Positions 17,000-24,893 of a stretch of 64,000 bases of DNA are shown here, piece after piece. Position 1 is the stretch's first letter. Each line of letters opens with the position of its first letter. The stretch comes from Nocardioides sambongensis (GTDB lineage: Bacteria; Actinomycetota; Actinomycetes; Propionibacteriales; Nocardioidaceae). The notes under the pieces were generated by a model. It saw nothing but the letters and a program-made list of their open reading frames with translations. It searched no databases and was not told the origin of the DNA. The translations under genes and the position numbers were made by a program. The stretch covers positions 1,639,001 to 1,703,000 of the forward strand of contig NZ_CP041091.1 in assembly GCF_006494815.1 (NCBI RefSeq), read 5' to 3'.

Positions 17000-17797
17000 G
17001 TGACAGACCTCGCGGACAACCCGTACTCAGGCGCCGGATGGCGCCAGCGCTTCCGCCTCGACGGCAAGGTGGTTGTCGTGACCGGAGCTTCGAGCGGACT
17101 CGGGGTCGCCATCGCGCAAGGCATGGCTGCGGCCGGGGCCGATGTCGCGATCGGTGCGCGCCGCCTCGGGATGCTCGACGACACCAAGGCACTGGTGGAG
17201 AGCCTGGGCCGCAGGTGCGTCGCGGTCGAGACCGACGTGACCGATGTGGAGTCCTGCAACCGCTTGGTTGCCACAGCGGTCCGCGAGCTCGGCGGCTGTG
17301 ACGTCCTGGTCAACAACGCCGGCATCGGCGGCGACTACAACCCTGCCACCGAGGACCCGCCTGAGCACTTTCGGTCGGTCGTCGACGTCAACCTCTTCGG
17401 CTCCTACTGGATGGCGCAGGCCGCCGGTCGGGTCATGCCTCCCGGTAGCGCGGTGGTCAACATCTCCAGCGTCATGGCGGTGACGACCGCCAAGATGCCC
17501 GCTGCTGGCTACAGTGCTGCCAAGGCCGGCGTGCTCGGCATGACCCGGGATCTCGCCGCGCAGTGGGGCGGCCGAGGCATCCGCGTGAACGCGATCCTCC
17601 CGGGCGTCTTCCTCACCGAAGCCACGGCGAACTACAGCCCGCGCTACCAGCAGAAGATCATCGACGCCCGTGTCCCGGCAGGTCGCTTGGGTGACCCCGT
17701 GGAGATCGCCAGCACGGCGGTCTTCCTTGCCTCCGATGCCGCGTCGTACGTCACCGGGGTCGGCATCCCGGTCGACGGCGGCGTGCTGCTGCTCTGA
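17000..17797 (+). CDS. SDR family oxidoreductase
   Basis: A 265-residue classical SDR from GTG 17000 (GAGAAG upstream). Motifs: VTGASSGLG, VNNAGIGGDY, NISSVMA, YSAAK, and the C-terminal ASDAASYVTGVGIPVDGG. A 25-residue N-terminal extension precedes the Rossmann motif (VTDLADNPYSGAGWRQRF). It is divergent from the APH kinase and converges on the MDR gene at 17816. In levulinate/4-hydroxyacid pathways an SDR interconverts the 4-oxo and 4-hydroxy acyl-CoA next to the kinase; that is a possible role here, not a demonstrated one. Confidence 0.88.
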   Translation: MTDLADNPYSGAGWRQRFRLDGKVVVVTGASSGLGVAIAQGMAAAGADVAIGARRLGMLDDTKALVESLGRRCVAVETDVTDVESCNRLVATAVRELGGCDVLVNNAGIGGDYNPATEDPPEHFRSVVDVNLFGSYWMAQAAGRVMPPGSAVVNISSVMAVTTAKMPAAGYSAAKAGVLGMTRDLAAQWGGRGIRVNAILPGVFLTEATANYSPRYQQKIIDARVPAGRLGDPVEIASTAVFLASDAASYVTGVGIPVDGGVLLL

Positions 17798-17815
17798 CCC
17801 CCCGGTCGCGCAAAA

Positions 17816-18805
17816 TCAGCCCCCCGCGACCTCGATCACGACCTTGCCCTGAGCCTCGCGGCGATCTAGGATGCCGAGCGCATCCGTGGCCTCGGACATC
17901 GCCAGTCGGTGACCGATGTAGGGCCGCACCCGACCTTCAACAGCCGCGGCCTCCAGTCCGGCGACGAGTTCGGGCGCGTAGCCCGGGAACCGCTGCTCCC
18001 ACGGGTCGAGCGCCACACCCACGACGCTGAGATTGCGCAGCAGGAGCCTGTTGACCTTGACCTCGGGGATCGAGCCCTCGGCGAACCCCACGACCATGAG
18101 GCGGCCACCGACGTCGAGGGTTCGCAGCGAGTCGGTGAAGCGGCCTCCACCGACTGGGTCGATGACGATCTCCACCCCGTGGCCGGTCGCCTCCCGAGCC
18201 TGCTCCGCCCAGCCTTCGCTGGTCCTCAGCACCACGTCGGCGCCACATGCCTCGGCCACGGCCGCCTTGTCGTCGGAGGACACCACAGCGATCACCGGCT
18301 TGGCCCGCCCGCGCAACAGGTCGAGCGCGGCGGTGCCCACGCCGCCGGCAGCGCCGTGCACCAACACGGACTCCCCATCGGCGAACCCGGCGCGGTGCAG
18401 CGTGAAGCATGCCGTGGCGTAGTTGAGGAAGAAGGCTGCCCCGTCGGCCCAGCTCATCTGGTCGGGGATCCGGACTGTGTAGCGAGGGATGGCGAGGACC
18501 CGCTCGGCTGCTGAGCCCCACACACTCAGCCCGGCGACCCGGTCACCCGCAGAGAAGCGCGAACCCTTGGGCGCCTCGAGAACCACACCGGCGTACTCGC
18601 CTCCGGTGATGTACGGTGCCGGCGTGCCGTGCTGGTACGCACCGCGGCTCTGCAAGAGGTCAGGAAAGGCAACTGCCGCTGCCCGGACATCGACCAGGAG
18701 CCGTTCCCCCTCAGCCCACGGGTGGGCCCCCGCCGGCTCGGGAAGTCCGTCACGCAGCTCGACTGCGTCGGGACCGGTGGTTTCGGAGACGACCAGTCCG
18801 CGCAT
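17816..18805 (-). CDS. NADPH:quinone oxidoreductase family protein (zinc-free MDR)
   Basis: A 329-residue MDR protein from ATG 18805; the open frame extends upstream to 18889 but would overlap the PucR gene. It shows PYITGGEYAGVVLEAP, SVLVHGAAGGVGT (nucleotide site) and no zinc ligands. It is a clear paralogue of the enzyme at 14822-15805 (shared EGSIPEVKVNRLLLRN-like segment), so the cluster may need two related reductions. It lies 52 bp downstream of the PucR gene on the same strand and may be read from the promoter at about 20200. Confidence 0.85.
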   Translation of the reverse strand: MRGLVVSETTGPDAVELRDGLPEPAGAHPWAEGERLLVDVRAAAVAFPDLLQSRGAYQHGTPAPYITGGEYAGVVLEAPKGSRFSAGDRVAGLSVWGSAAERVLAIPRYTVRIPDQMSWADGAAFFLNYATACFTLHRAGFADGESVLVHGAAGGVGTAALDLLRGRAKPVIAVVSSDDKAAVAEACGADVVLRTSEGWAEQAREATGHGVEIVIDPVGGGRFTDSLRTLDVGGRLMVVGFAEGSIPEVKVNRLLLRNLSVVGVALDPWEQRFPGYAPELVAGLEAAAVEGRVRPYIGHRLAMSEATDALGILDRREAQGKVVIEVAGG

Positions 18806-18857
18806 CAGCGTCGAACCGTCGCCGATGCCCGCGCTGCGACTGCCTGCAGCGTCGTGT

Positions 18858-20186
18858 TCATGCCGAGTCCTTCCCCCGGTCGGCGCCAACGACGAAGGCG
18901 TGGCGCTCGTCGAAGGCCGGGATGGCGGGGTGGCCCTCCAACCTCAGAACGAGGAGGGCAGTCTGCGCAGAGAGTTGGTCGTTGGCGTCGGACGCGACGT
19001 CGAGTCCGGTGAGGTCGTGGACCTTGGCCATCCGCAGGCGGACCGTGTTCTCGTGGATTCCCAATCGGGCCGCCGACTCGCGGACGCTACGTCCGGTGTC
19101 GAAGAAGCACTGGAGGGTTCGCAGGAGATCTGAGGTTCCGGGCCCGCCGTCGAGGAGCGCGCCGACGACATCCTGCACGTAACGACGTACGGCGCCCAGG
19201 TCCCCATTAGCCACGAAGAGGCGAGCCGGGCCGAGGTCGTCGACTGCGATCACACGCTCGGTCGTGCGTGCGAACCGGTCGACGCACAGGACGACCTCCC
19301 GTGTCTCACGGTAGGCGCGCTGCAGGCCCGCCGGACGTGTCACCCCGGACACACCCACCGTGGTGTCAGGTTGGCCCACACTGGCCAGCAGCCGGCGCAT
19401 GGCCCTCTTGACGTGGTGAACAAACGCGACCGGCACCTCTGAGTCGGGTGCCTCGATCAGGAGGATCATGCCCTCGCGACCCCTGGTGGCAAGGACCTCG
19501 ACGCCCAGATCGGTCGCCACCTGCGACGCCAGCACCTCCTCGTCGTGCGCCGCGACGCCGGGGCTGTCCCCGATGTAGACGAGCACCCGGTCGGCGTCGG
19601 CCTGTACTCCGAGGTAGTCGGCAGCATCCGCGATGTCGTCGTCCCGGCTGTGGCCTCGCACCAGCTGGCGGGCGAGCGTGGCGCGGGCATTCCACGAGGC
19701 GCGTGCGACGCGGCGTTGCACGGCGTACTCACTTGCCAGATGGAAACCTGCTCGGTTCACCAGCGCTGTCTCATCGCGCCCGAAGCGCCCCGAAACCTCG
19801 GCCATCACCAGCCACGCGAACAGGCAGTCGTCACGGCGCACGGGCATGAGGAGGTGGCGGCGTACCACGCCCAGCGCGGGCTGGGCCGGCACGAGGATCG
19901 GCTGGGCGCCGGCGAGGTCAACCGGGCCGTAGTGGGCAAGGAGCTCGTCCACCGCAGGCGGTCGGAAGTCAGAACCTCGCGCGTGCATCGAGCGCGACAC
20001 CACCCGACGCTGCGGGTCGATGAGCCAGACCGGATTGGCCGTGAGGTCCGCGATCGCAGCGACCAGACCACTGATGCCTCCGCCTGCGGCCGACACCTCG
20101 GAGAACCGCAGTTCGACGGCGTAGCGTCGATTCAGCTCCTCGAGCCTGTGGCGTGGATCAGCCGTGAGTGTGGTGGGCGCAGTCAT
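18858..20186 (-). CDS. PucR family transcriptional regulator (CdaR-type)
   Basis: A 442-residue regulator. The N-terminal third is sensor-like (GAF-type), a central GGDEF-like CdaR region follows (about residues 190-310), and the C-terminal HTH_30 domain reads SVRESAARLGIHENTVRLRM. PucR/CdaR proteins are usually activators that sense a substrate of the adjacent catabolic genes. A FadR-like palindrome lies 50 bp upstream, so it may itself be under the control of the GntR regulator. The MDR gene follows on the same strand. Confidence 0.9.
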   Translation of the reverse strand: MTAPTTLTADPRHRLEELNRRYAVELRFSEVSAAGGGISGLVAAIADLTANPVWLIDPQRRVVSRSMHARGSDFRPPAVDELLAHYGPVDLAGAQPILVPAQPALGVVRRHLLMPVRRDDCLFAWLVMAEVSGRFGRDETALVNRAGFHLASEYAVQRRVARASWNARATLARQLVRGHSRDDDIADAADYLGVQADADRVLVYIGDSPGVAAHDEEVLASQVATDLGVEVLATRGREGMILLIEAPDSEVPVAFVHHVKRAMRRLLASVGQPDTTVGVSGVTRPAGLQRAYRETREVVLCVDRFARTTERVIAVDDLGPARLFVANGDLGAVRRYVQDVVGALLDGGPGTSDLLRTLQCFFDTGRSVRESAARLGIHENTVRLRMAKVHDLTGLDVASDANDQLSAQTALLVLRLEGHPAIPAFDERHAFVVGADRGKDSA

Positions 20187-20235
20187 CTTGCTCCCTCTCG
20201 CTGGAGATGACGGTCACATCAATCCGAGATTAGAA

Positions 20236-20246
20236 TGGTCTGACCG
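20236..20246. promoter_or_regulatory. FadR-type operator upstream of the PucR gene (site 4)
   Basis: TGGTCTGACCG lies in the 87-bp gap between the tyrosine phosphatase gene and the PucR gene, both on the minus strand, 50 bp before the PucR start. The flanks AATGGTCTGACC are almost those of site 3 (AATGGTCAGACC). Confidence 0.55.
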
Positions 20247-20273
20247 TTTGCACAAGAGGGCGCGCCGGGCTGT

Positions 20274-20993
20274 TCAGTCCTCCAGCATCGCTGCGCGGAA
20301 CGCGTCGAACTCCTCCCCCGGGACGCCGCGCGCCAGGAGCCACGCCTGCGCCCCGCCCTGCTGCCCCAGCCAATCGAGCAGCAGGGCGACGTGCTCGGGC
20401 CGAGGCGCCTGGTCCAGGATCGTGCTGTCGGCCAGCATCTCGGCGTACAGCGCCATCGCGCGAAGGCGCGTGATCACCGGCTCGACGCTGTCGGCCGACA
20501 GCATGTAGTCGGCCACGATGTCCTCGACGGAAACTCCGAGGACGGATAACAACAGGGCCGCCACCACACCCGTGCGGTCCTTGCCGGCCGCGCAGTGGAA
20601 GAGCACGGCATGCCCCTCCGGACGCATCACCTCACGCACCGCACCCACGACAGTCTCGGGCTTGCCGGTGAGGTAGGACGTGTAGCGCGCGTGCCAAGAG
20701 TCCTCCCGTCCAGCAGTCAGCGGCCAACGGCGATAGGCGATGCCGCGCGCGCGCCAGTCGACACACTCCACTTCAGATTCATTGCCGCGACGCAGGTCCA
20801 CGACCGAGACGATCCCGAGTTGACCGGCAGGGTCCGCGTGTGATTCGACGAACGCCGGGTAGTCACTGCGGTAGATCCTTCCGGTGCGGACTCGCTGACC
20901 GCCCGCTGTCACCAGCCCACCGAGATCACGCAGGTTGTGCGCTCTCGGATAGTCGTGGATCCGGACTCGCTCGGCGGGCGACAGGGAGTTCAT
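20274..20993 (-). CDS. Tyrosine-protein phosphatase (DSP-like, PtpB/Y_phosphatase3 type)
   Basis: A 239-residue protein from ATG 20993. The P-loop is VLFHCAAGKDRTGVVAALLL, matching HCxxGKDRTG of the atypical bacterial tyrosine/lipid phosphatases such as mycobacterial PtpB. The N-terminal NLRDLGGL motif is also typical. It is cytoplasmic with no membrane segment. It lies upstream of the PucR gene but is separated by that gene's own promoter region. Substrate unknown; a link to the catabolic genes is not evident. Confidence 0.88.
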   Translation of the reverse strand: MNSLSPAERVRIHDYPRAHNLRDLGGLVTAGGQRVRTGRIYRSDYPAFVESHADPAGQLGIVSVVDLRRGNESEVECVDWRARGIAYRRWPLTAGREDSWHARYTSYLTGKPETVVGAVREVMRPEGHAVLFHCAAGKDRTGVVAALLLSVLGVSVEDIVADYMLSADSVEPVITRLRAMALYAEMLADSTILDQAPRPEHVALLLDWLGQQGGAQAWLLARGVPGEEFDAFRAAMLED

Positions 20994-21117
20994 GGCGCAA
21001 CGATGCCCCAGCGCGCCGGCCGCAGCTCGGTGACGGTCGGCGCGCAAGATGTCGATGTCCACATCCACGCGGTCGGCCCGACGCGCGGCGGGACCGATCG
21101 CGACCTACCTTCGGACA

Positions 21118-21870
21118 ATGGCCCTAGAGCTCGAGAACAAGATCGCCATCATCACCGGCGCAGGAGGCGGCATCGGCAGTGCAACCGCGCGACGGTTCGC
21201 CCAAGAGGGAGCATCCTTGATCCTCGTCGACCGGGACGAAGGACCTCTCCGTGCGATTGCCGACGAGATCGGCGGCGACGCACGCGCTCTTGATCTGCGA
21301 GACGAAACTGCCATCGACGCGCTCGTCGACTCGGTCGTCGCCGACCACGGTCGGATCGACGTCGTGGTCAACATCGCCGGCGTGTTCGTCGGGTCCGAGG
21401 GCCGCGTCGAGGACAGCACCCGCAAGACGTGGGACCTGACCCTCGACGTCAACCTGCGCGCCAGCACCCACCTGACAGCGCGCGCGCTCCCCCACTTGGC
21501 CGCGTCCGGATCAGGTGCGGTGGTGATGACGTCGTCTACACAGGCTCGTGCCGCCGACGAGGCCTGGGCGTCGTACGGCGTGGCCAAGGCGGGCGTCGAG
21601 GCGCTCACCCGCTACGTCGCAACGCAGTACGGCCCGCAGGGCGTGCGGTGCAACTGCGTCGCCCCCGGGGTCACTGCGACACCGCGCGCCCTCGAACGGT
21701 TCCCCGAAGACCGAGCGACCGCGGTCCGGAACAACACCCCGCTGCGCCGCTTCGGCCGCCCCGAGGAACTGGCCGATGCCTACCTCTTCCTGGCCTCCGC
21801 GCGTTCCTCCTTCATCACCGGGCAAGTGCTTCCAGTCGACGGCGGAATGCTCGTCCATCTACCATCCTGA
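21118..21870 (+). CDS. SDR family oxidoreductase
   Basis: A 250-residue SDR from ATG 21118. It has ITGAGGGIGSATARR (nucleotide site), LVDRDEG (acidic, NAD-preferring), NIAGVF, MTSSTQAR, YGVAK and GQVLPVDGG. In place of the usual NNAG it has VNIAG, a common variant. It is divergent from the phosphatase gene and is the last intact chromosomal gene before the decayed PrsW gene and the insertion sequence. Confidence 0.88.
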   Translation: MALELENKIAIITGAGGGIGSATARRFAQEGASLILVDRDEGPLRAIADEIGGDARALDLRDETAIDALVDSVVADHGRIDVVVNIAGVFVGSEGRVEDSTRKTWDLTLDVNLRASTHLTARALPHLAASGSGAVVMTSSTQARAADEAWASYGVAKAGVEALTRYVATQYGPQGVRCNCVAPGVTATPRALERFPEDRATAVRNNTPLRRFGRPEELADAYLFLASARSSFITGQVLPVDGGMLVHLPS

Positions 21871-21942
21871 TGCTGCCTGAGCGGGTCGGCCTCGACCGCT
21901 GACACGACCAACGGACGGGAGTTGGTCGGATGACATCTGGTC

Positions 21943-22806
21943 GACGCCCGGCCGGGCGTTGCGGCAACTGCAGCCGGCGTACCGCGCGGTCGCCGTTGCT
22001 GGCTCCGCGACCTGCTGGTCGGGTCCGGCCTCTGGGCCCTGACCTGGCCGCCGGCGCCGTCAACCGCAACGAGTACCTCGTGCCGTCGGTGCTTGTGCTG
22101 GGGGCCTTCACCGTGCCGTCGCGTCGGTCGCCTTCGCTCTCGACCTGGTCGATCCGAAGAGCCTCGACGGATTGACCGTGCTCACAGGCTTCCTGGACGG
22201 CGCCATGATCGGCCTCCTGACCGCAGCCATGTTCGGTTCTCCCTGCTTCCCGAAGCCCACTCCAGCCTCGGCGTCGCGACGATCGAGGAGCTCGTCAAGC
22301 GATCCTCATCGTCCTCCTCGCCCGCCACGTGGCGACGCGAGAGCCCAGCGTCCGGGTCGTGCTCGGCGCGGTCGTCGGCGCCGGGTTCACGGCGTTCGAG
22401 AGCATGGGCTACGCGTTCAACGGCCCTGGTGGACGGCAGCGACAAGCCCCTCCTGGCCGCCGCAACCGTCACCATCGCCCGCGCATGCATCGCACCCCTG
22501 GCCCACATCACCTGGTCAGCCATCCTTCGGCGGAGCGCTCTTCGCCTCCGCGACCCGGACCGGCCGCTACCTGACCGCGCCCGTAGTGCTCACTTGGGCC
22601 GGCGTGGCGGCCCTGCACCTAATGTGGGACATCGCCGCACCAATCGCGATCGTGGTCAACGAGGGCACGGACGGCATGGGCTGGGACTGGAGCCTGCCCC
22701 TGCCCACGACCTGGGTGCCCCTCCCCGACGTCCGCGACGCTGCCGTCTTCGTGGCGGTCTACGGGGTGCAGTTCATCGACATAGTCGCCATCAGCAACGT
22801 GGTGGC
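21943..22806 (+). pseudogene. PrsW-family intramembrane protease, multiply frameshifted remnant
   Basis: No frame is long, but all three forward frames carry pieces of one PrsW-type membrane protease, in order: RALRQLQPAYRAVAVAG, VGSGLWALTWPPAP, VNRNEYLVPSVLVLGAF, VASVAFALDLVDP, TIEELVK (the EE catalytic motif), GFTAFESMGYAFN, ACIAPLAHITWSAI, and APVVLTWAGVAALHLMWD (His motif). At least five frame changes are needed, so this is real decay, not a single error. The 3' end runs directly into the IS630 target TA at 22807. Confidence 0.65.
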
Positions 22807-22808
22807 TA

Positions 22809-22838
22809 GTGTCGCGCGTCGTATGTAGTTAGATGGTT
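22809..22838 (+). repeat. IS630 left terminal inverted repeat
   Basis: Begins GTGTCGCGCG and ends AGTTAGATGGTT. It matches the complement of the right end at 22 of 30 positions. Confidence 0.8.
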
Positions 22839-22859
22839 CGTGATCTGAAATCATGCGGT

Positions 22860-23957
22860 ATGGCGAATCGTGCTGCTCCGGCTTTGGTCCTACGTGATGG
22901 TGATCGGGAAGAGCTCGAGCAGAGGACTCGATCGGACCGGTTCGGAGCCGCGGCCGCGAAGCGGGCGCGGATCGTGTTGCTCGCGGCCGATGGCGAGGCG
23001 AACACGAGGATCGCGGAGCTCACCGACGCGACAGTGACGACGGTGCTGAACTGGCGCGGTCGCTACGAGGAGCGTGGGATTGCCGGCTTGGCGAACGCAC
23101 CCAAGCCCGGCCGCCCGCGCGAGCTCGACCACCGAGCGATCGTGGCCGAGACGTTGAAGCCGCCGCCGAAAAAGCTCGGCGTGACGCACTGGTCGAGCAG
23201 CCTGCTTGCAGCCAGGATCAAGGTCAGCGCCTCGACGATCCAGCGGGCCTGGCGCTCGTACGGGATCAAGCCGTGGAAGGCCGAGTCGTTCCGGTTCTCC
23301 ACCGACCCCGAACTGGTCGGGAAGGTCACCGACATCTGCGGCTTGTACCTGGCCCCGCCGGAGAACGCGATCGTGTTGTGCGTCGATGAGAAGTCCCAGA
23401 TCCAGGCGCTGGACCGAACCGTGCCGATACTGCCCATGCAAGAGGGCCGGATCGAACGCAGGTCGCACGACTACTATCGCCACGGCACCTCGACGCTGTT
23501 CGCCGCTCTCGACATCGCCACCGGACAGGTCGCCGCGGCGCTCAAGAAGCGACACCGCCACCAAGAGTTCCTGGCGTTCCTGCGCCAGATCGAGCGGACC
23601 TACCGCCACGTGGTCGACGCCGACGGCGTCCCGGTGGAGTTGCATCTGGTGATGGACAACTACGCCGCGCACAAGCACGCGAACGTCCGCGCCTGGCTGG
23701 CCGAGCACCCGCGGTTCGTCGTGCACTTCACCCCAACCCACGCCTCGTGGATGAACCTCGTCGAGGTCTGGTTCGGCATCGTCGAGCGACAAGCCATCCG
23801 CCGCGGCGTCTTCAAGTCCGTCAAGGACCTCAACGCCAAGATCCGCGCCTTCATCGACAGCTGGAACGACCGCTCCCACCCGTTCGTCTGGACCAAGACA
23901 GCTGACCAGATCCTCGCAAAGGCCAACCGTCCAACTACTTCAAATGCGCGCCACTAG
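22860..23957 (+). CDS. IS630-family transposase (DDE)
   Basis: A 365-residue transposase from ATG 22860; an alternative ATG at 22833 lies inside the inverted repeat. The N-terminal helix-turn-helix region (KRARIVLLAADGEANTRIAE) and linker GRPRELDHRAIV are followed by the DDE catalytic core: VLCVDEKSQIQALDR (first Asp), LHLVMDNYAAHKHANV (second Asp) and FTPTHASWMNLVEVWFG (Glu). All three acids are present, so it looks functional. The stop codon TAG at 23955-23957 is formed by the duplicated target TA plus the first flanking host base. Confidence 0.93.
   Translation: MANRAAPALVLRDGDREELEQRTRSDRFGAAAAKRARIVLLAADGEANTRIAELTDATVTTVLNWRGRYEERGIAGLANAPKPGRPRELDHRAIVAETLKPPPKKLGVTHWSSSLLAARIKVSASTIQRAWRSYGIKPWKAESFRFSTDPELVGKVTDICGLYLAPPENAIVLCVDEKSQIQALDRTVPILPMQEGRIERRSHDYYRHGTSTLFAALDIATGQVAAALKKRHRHQEFLAFLRQIERTYRHVVDADGVPVELHLVMDNYAAHKHANVRAWLAEHPRFVVHFTPTHASWMNLVEVWFGIVERQAIRRGVFKSVKDLNAKIRAFIDSWNDRSHPFVWTKTADQILAKANRPTTSNARH
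23925..23954 (-). repeat. IS630 right terminal inverted repeat
   Basis: On the minus strand it reads GTGGCGCGCATTTGAAGTAG and on to GGACGGTT. It pairs with the left repeat at 22809-22838 and overlaps the last codons of the transposase. Confidence 0.8.
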
Positions 23958-24440
23958 GCCGCTCATGGCGCCACAATGTTGGCCACGGCAATTGACCCGC
24001 CCGCGAGTCCGGATCGACCGGCCAGACCGACCGCGGGACGAGCCGCGGGAGACGGTCCAGCACCGGTTTACTGTGCCCATACTGTGCCCAAGATTTTCAC
24101 TCTTTGCCGTTGGTGACCGTTCTCTGAAATCGCATAACCGCAGGTCAGACCGCACTTGCCACCAACTACCGTCAATGGCATCCCCGCGGGAATCTTGCCC
24201 GGCTTACAGGCCAGCCCGTCCACAAAACCACTTCTGACCTGCGGGTTCTCACTTTTCTGTTGAGTGTAGTCCGCACACAGTCCGCAAGAAAAGTCGCTAC
24301 GGTCGTCACCGACTGCGGCCAACCAGCCACGGCAGTCGGCACCGAGCGAGTCGCGACGGCGACGTGCCCCACCCGCACGCAGCGGGCGTCGGCGCTGGGT
24401 CATCGCCGAAGAGGGAGAGATCGTCAGACACGGGGCAATC
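23957..24440. other. Non-coding junction with inverted and direct repeats; candidate left end of the mobile element
   Basis: No convincing gene is present. The stretch holds a tandem 10-bp direct repeat ACTGTGCCCA (24070-24079, 24081-24090) and a widely spaced inverted repeat CCGCAGGTCAGA (24138-24149) / TCTGACCTGCGG (24233-24244). Composition shifts from the chromosomal cluster to conjugation genes around here. I see no integrase and no tRNA, so calling it an att site is speculation. Confidence 0.35.
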
Positions 24441-24842
24441 CTACGAAGCGGGCAGCGCGACCCGGTGACGTGCGCCCGCGGCCCGCCGCGCAGCGACGGA
24501 GATCCTACGGAGACCGACGGCCAGGGCAAGGCATCCGACCTTGAGCGTGTCCCATGCGAGAACGAGCACGACCAGGTTGAGCCAACCAGGGGCACCGGCC
24601 GCGATGGACCCAGCGATGACGTGCATCAGCACCAGCAGCACGGCGGCGAACGCCAACAGCGCCAAGACCATGCGAAACGTCGGGAACGCCGTGCGGACTC
24701 GACGCGCGAGCACGTTCGTGGGCGCGTAGAACTGCAGGTAGCGATGGACCGCCGCGACGGCGACGAGGACGGGCAACGCGATCAAGATCAGCACAGGTCC
24801 CTCCAGGTGGTCGAGACCTTCTCGATACGCCGCGCCACCCAT
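24441..24842 (-). CDS. Small hypothetical membrane protein
   Basis: A 133-residue open frame; GTG or other starts further in are possible, with residues LILIALPVLVAVAAVHRYLQ forming the first membrane segment. Two more hydrophobic stretches follow (MVLALLAFAAVLLVLMHVIAG; LNLVVLVLAWDTLKVGCLAL), then a basic C-terminus. It lies downstream of the relaxase on the same strand, 51 bp after it. No family recognised; it may belong to the mobile element. Confidence 0.6.
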   Translation of the reverse strand: MGGAAYREGLDHLEGPVLILIALPVLVAVAAVHRYLQFYAPTNVLARRVRTAFPTFRMVLALLAFAAVLLVLMHVIAGSIAAGAPGWLNLVVLVLAWDTLKVGCLALAVGLRRISVAARRAAGARHRVALPAS

Positions 24843-24893
24843 TGCGCGGAGGACGTCCCATGTCCCTTGTGGACAACAACACCCCGCGGCCGC

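Larger units (their letters stand above)
22809..23954 (+). mobile_element. IS630-family insertion sequence, complete
   Basis: A 1146-bp element flanked on both sides by the dinucleotide TA (22807-22808 and 23955-23956), the target duplication of the IS630/Tc1 group. The ends are 30-bp imperfect inverted repeats (22809-22838, 23925-23954; 22 of 30 positions match). One full-length transposase fills it. The element sits at the 3' end of the PrsW remnant. Confidence 0.85.

Noticed and set aside
22890..23879. Long minus-strand open frame opposite the IS630 transposase
   Set aside because: It is the high-GC antisense shadow of a clear DDE transposase with all catalytic motifs; the product matches no family.
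24130..24260. tRNA gene or tRNA 3' end as integration site
   Set aside because: The inverted repeat does not fold into a cloverleaf and no T-loop consensus is present.
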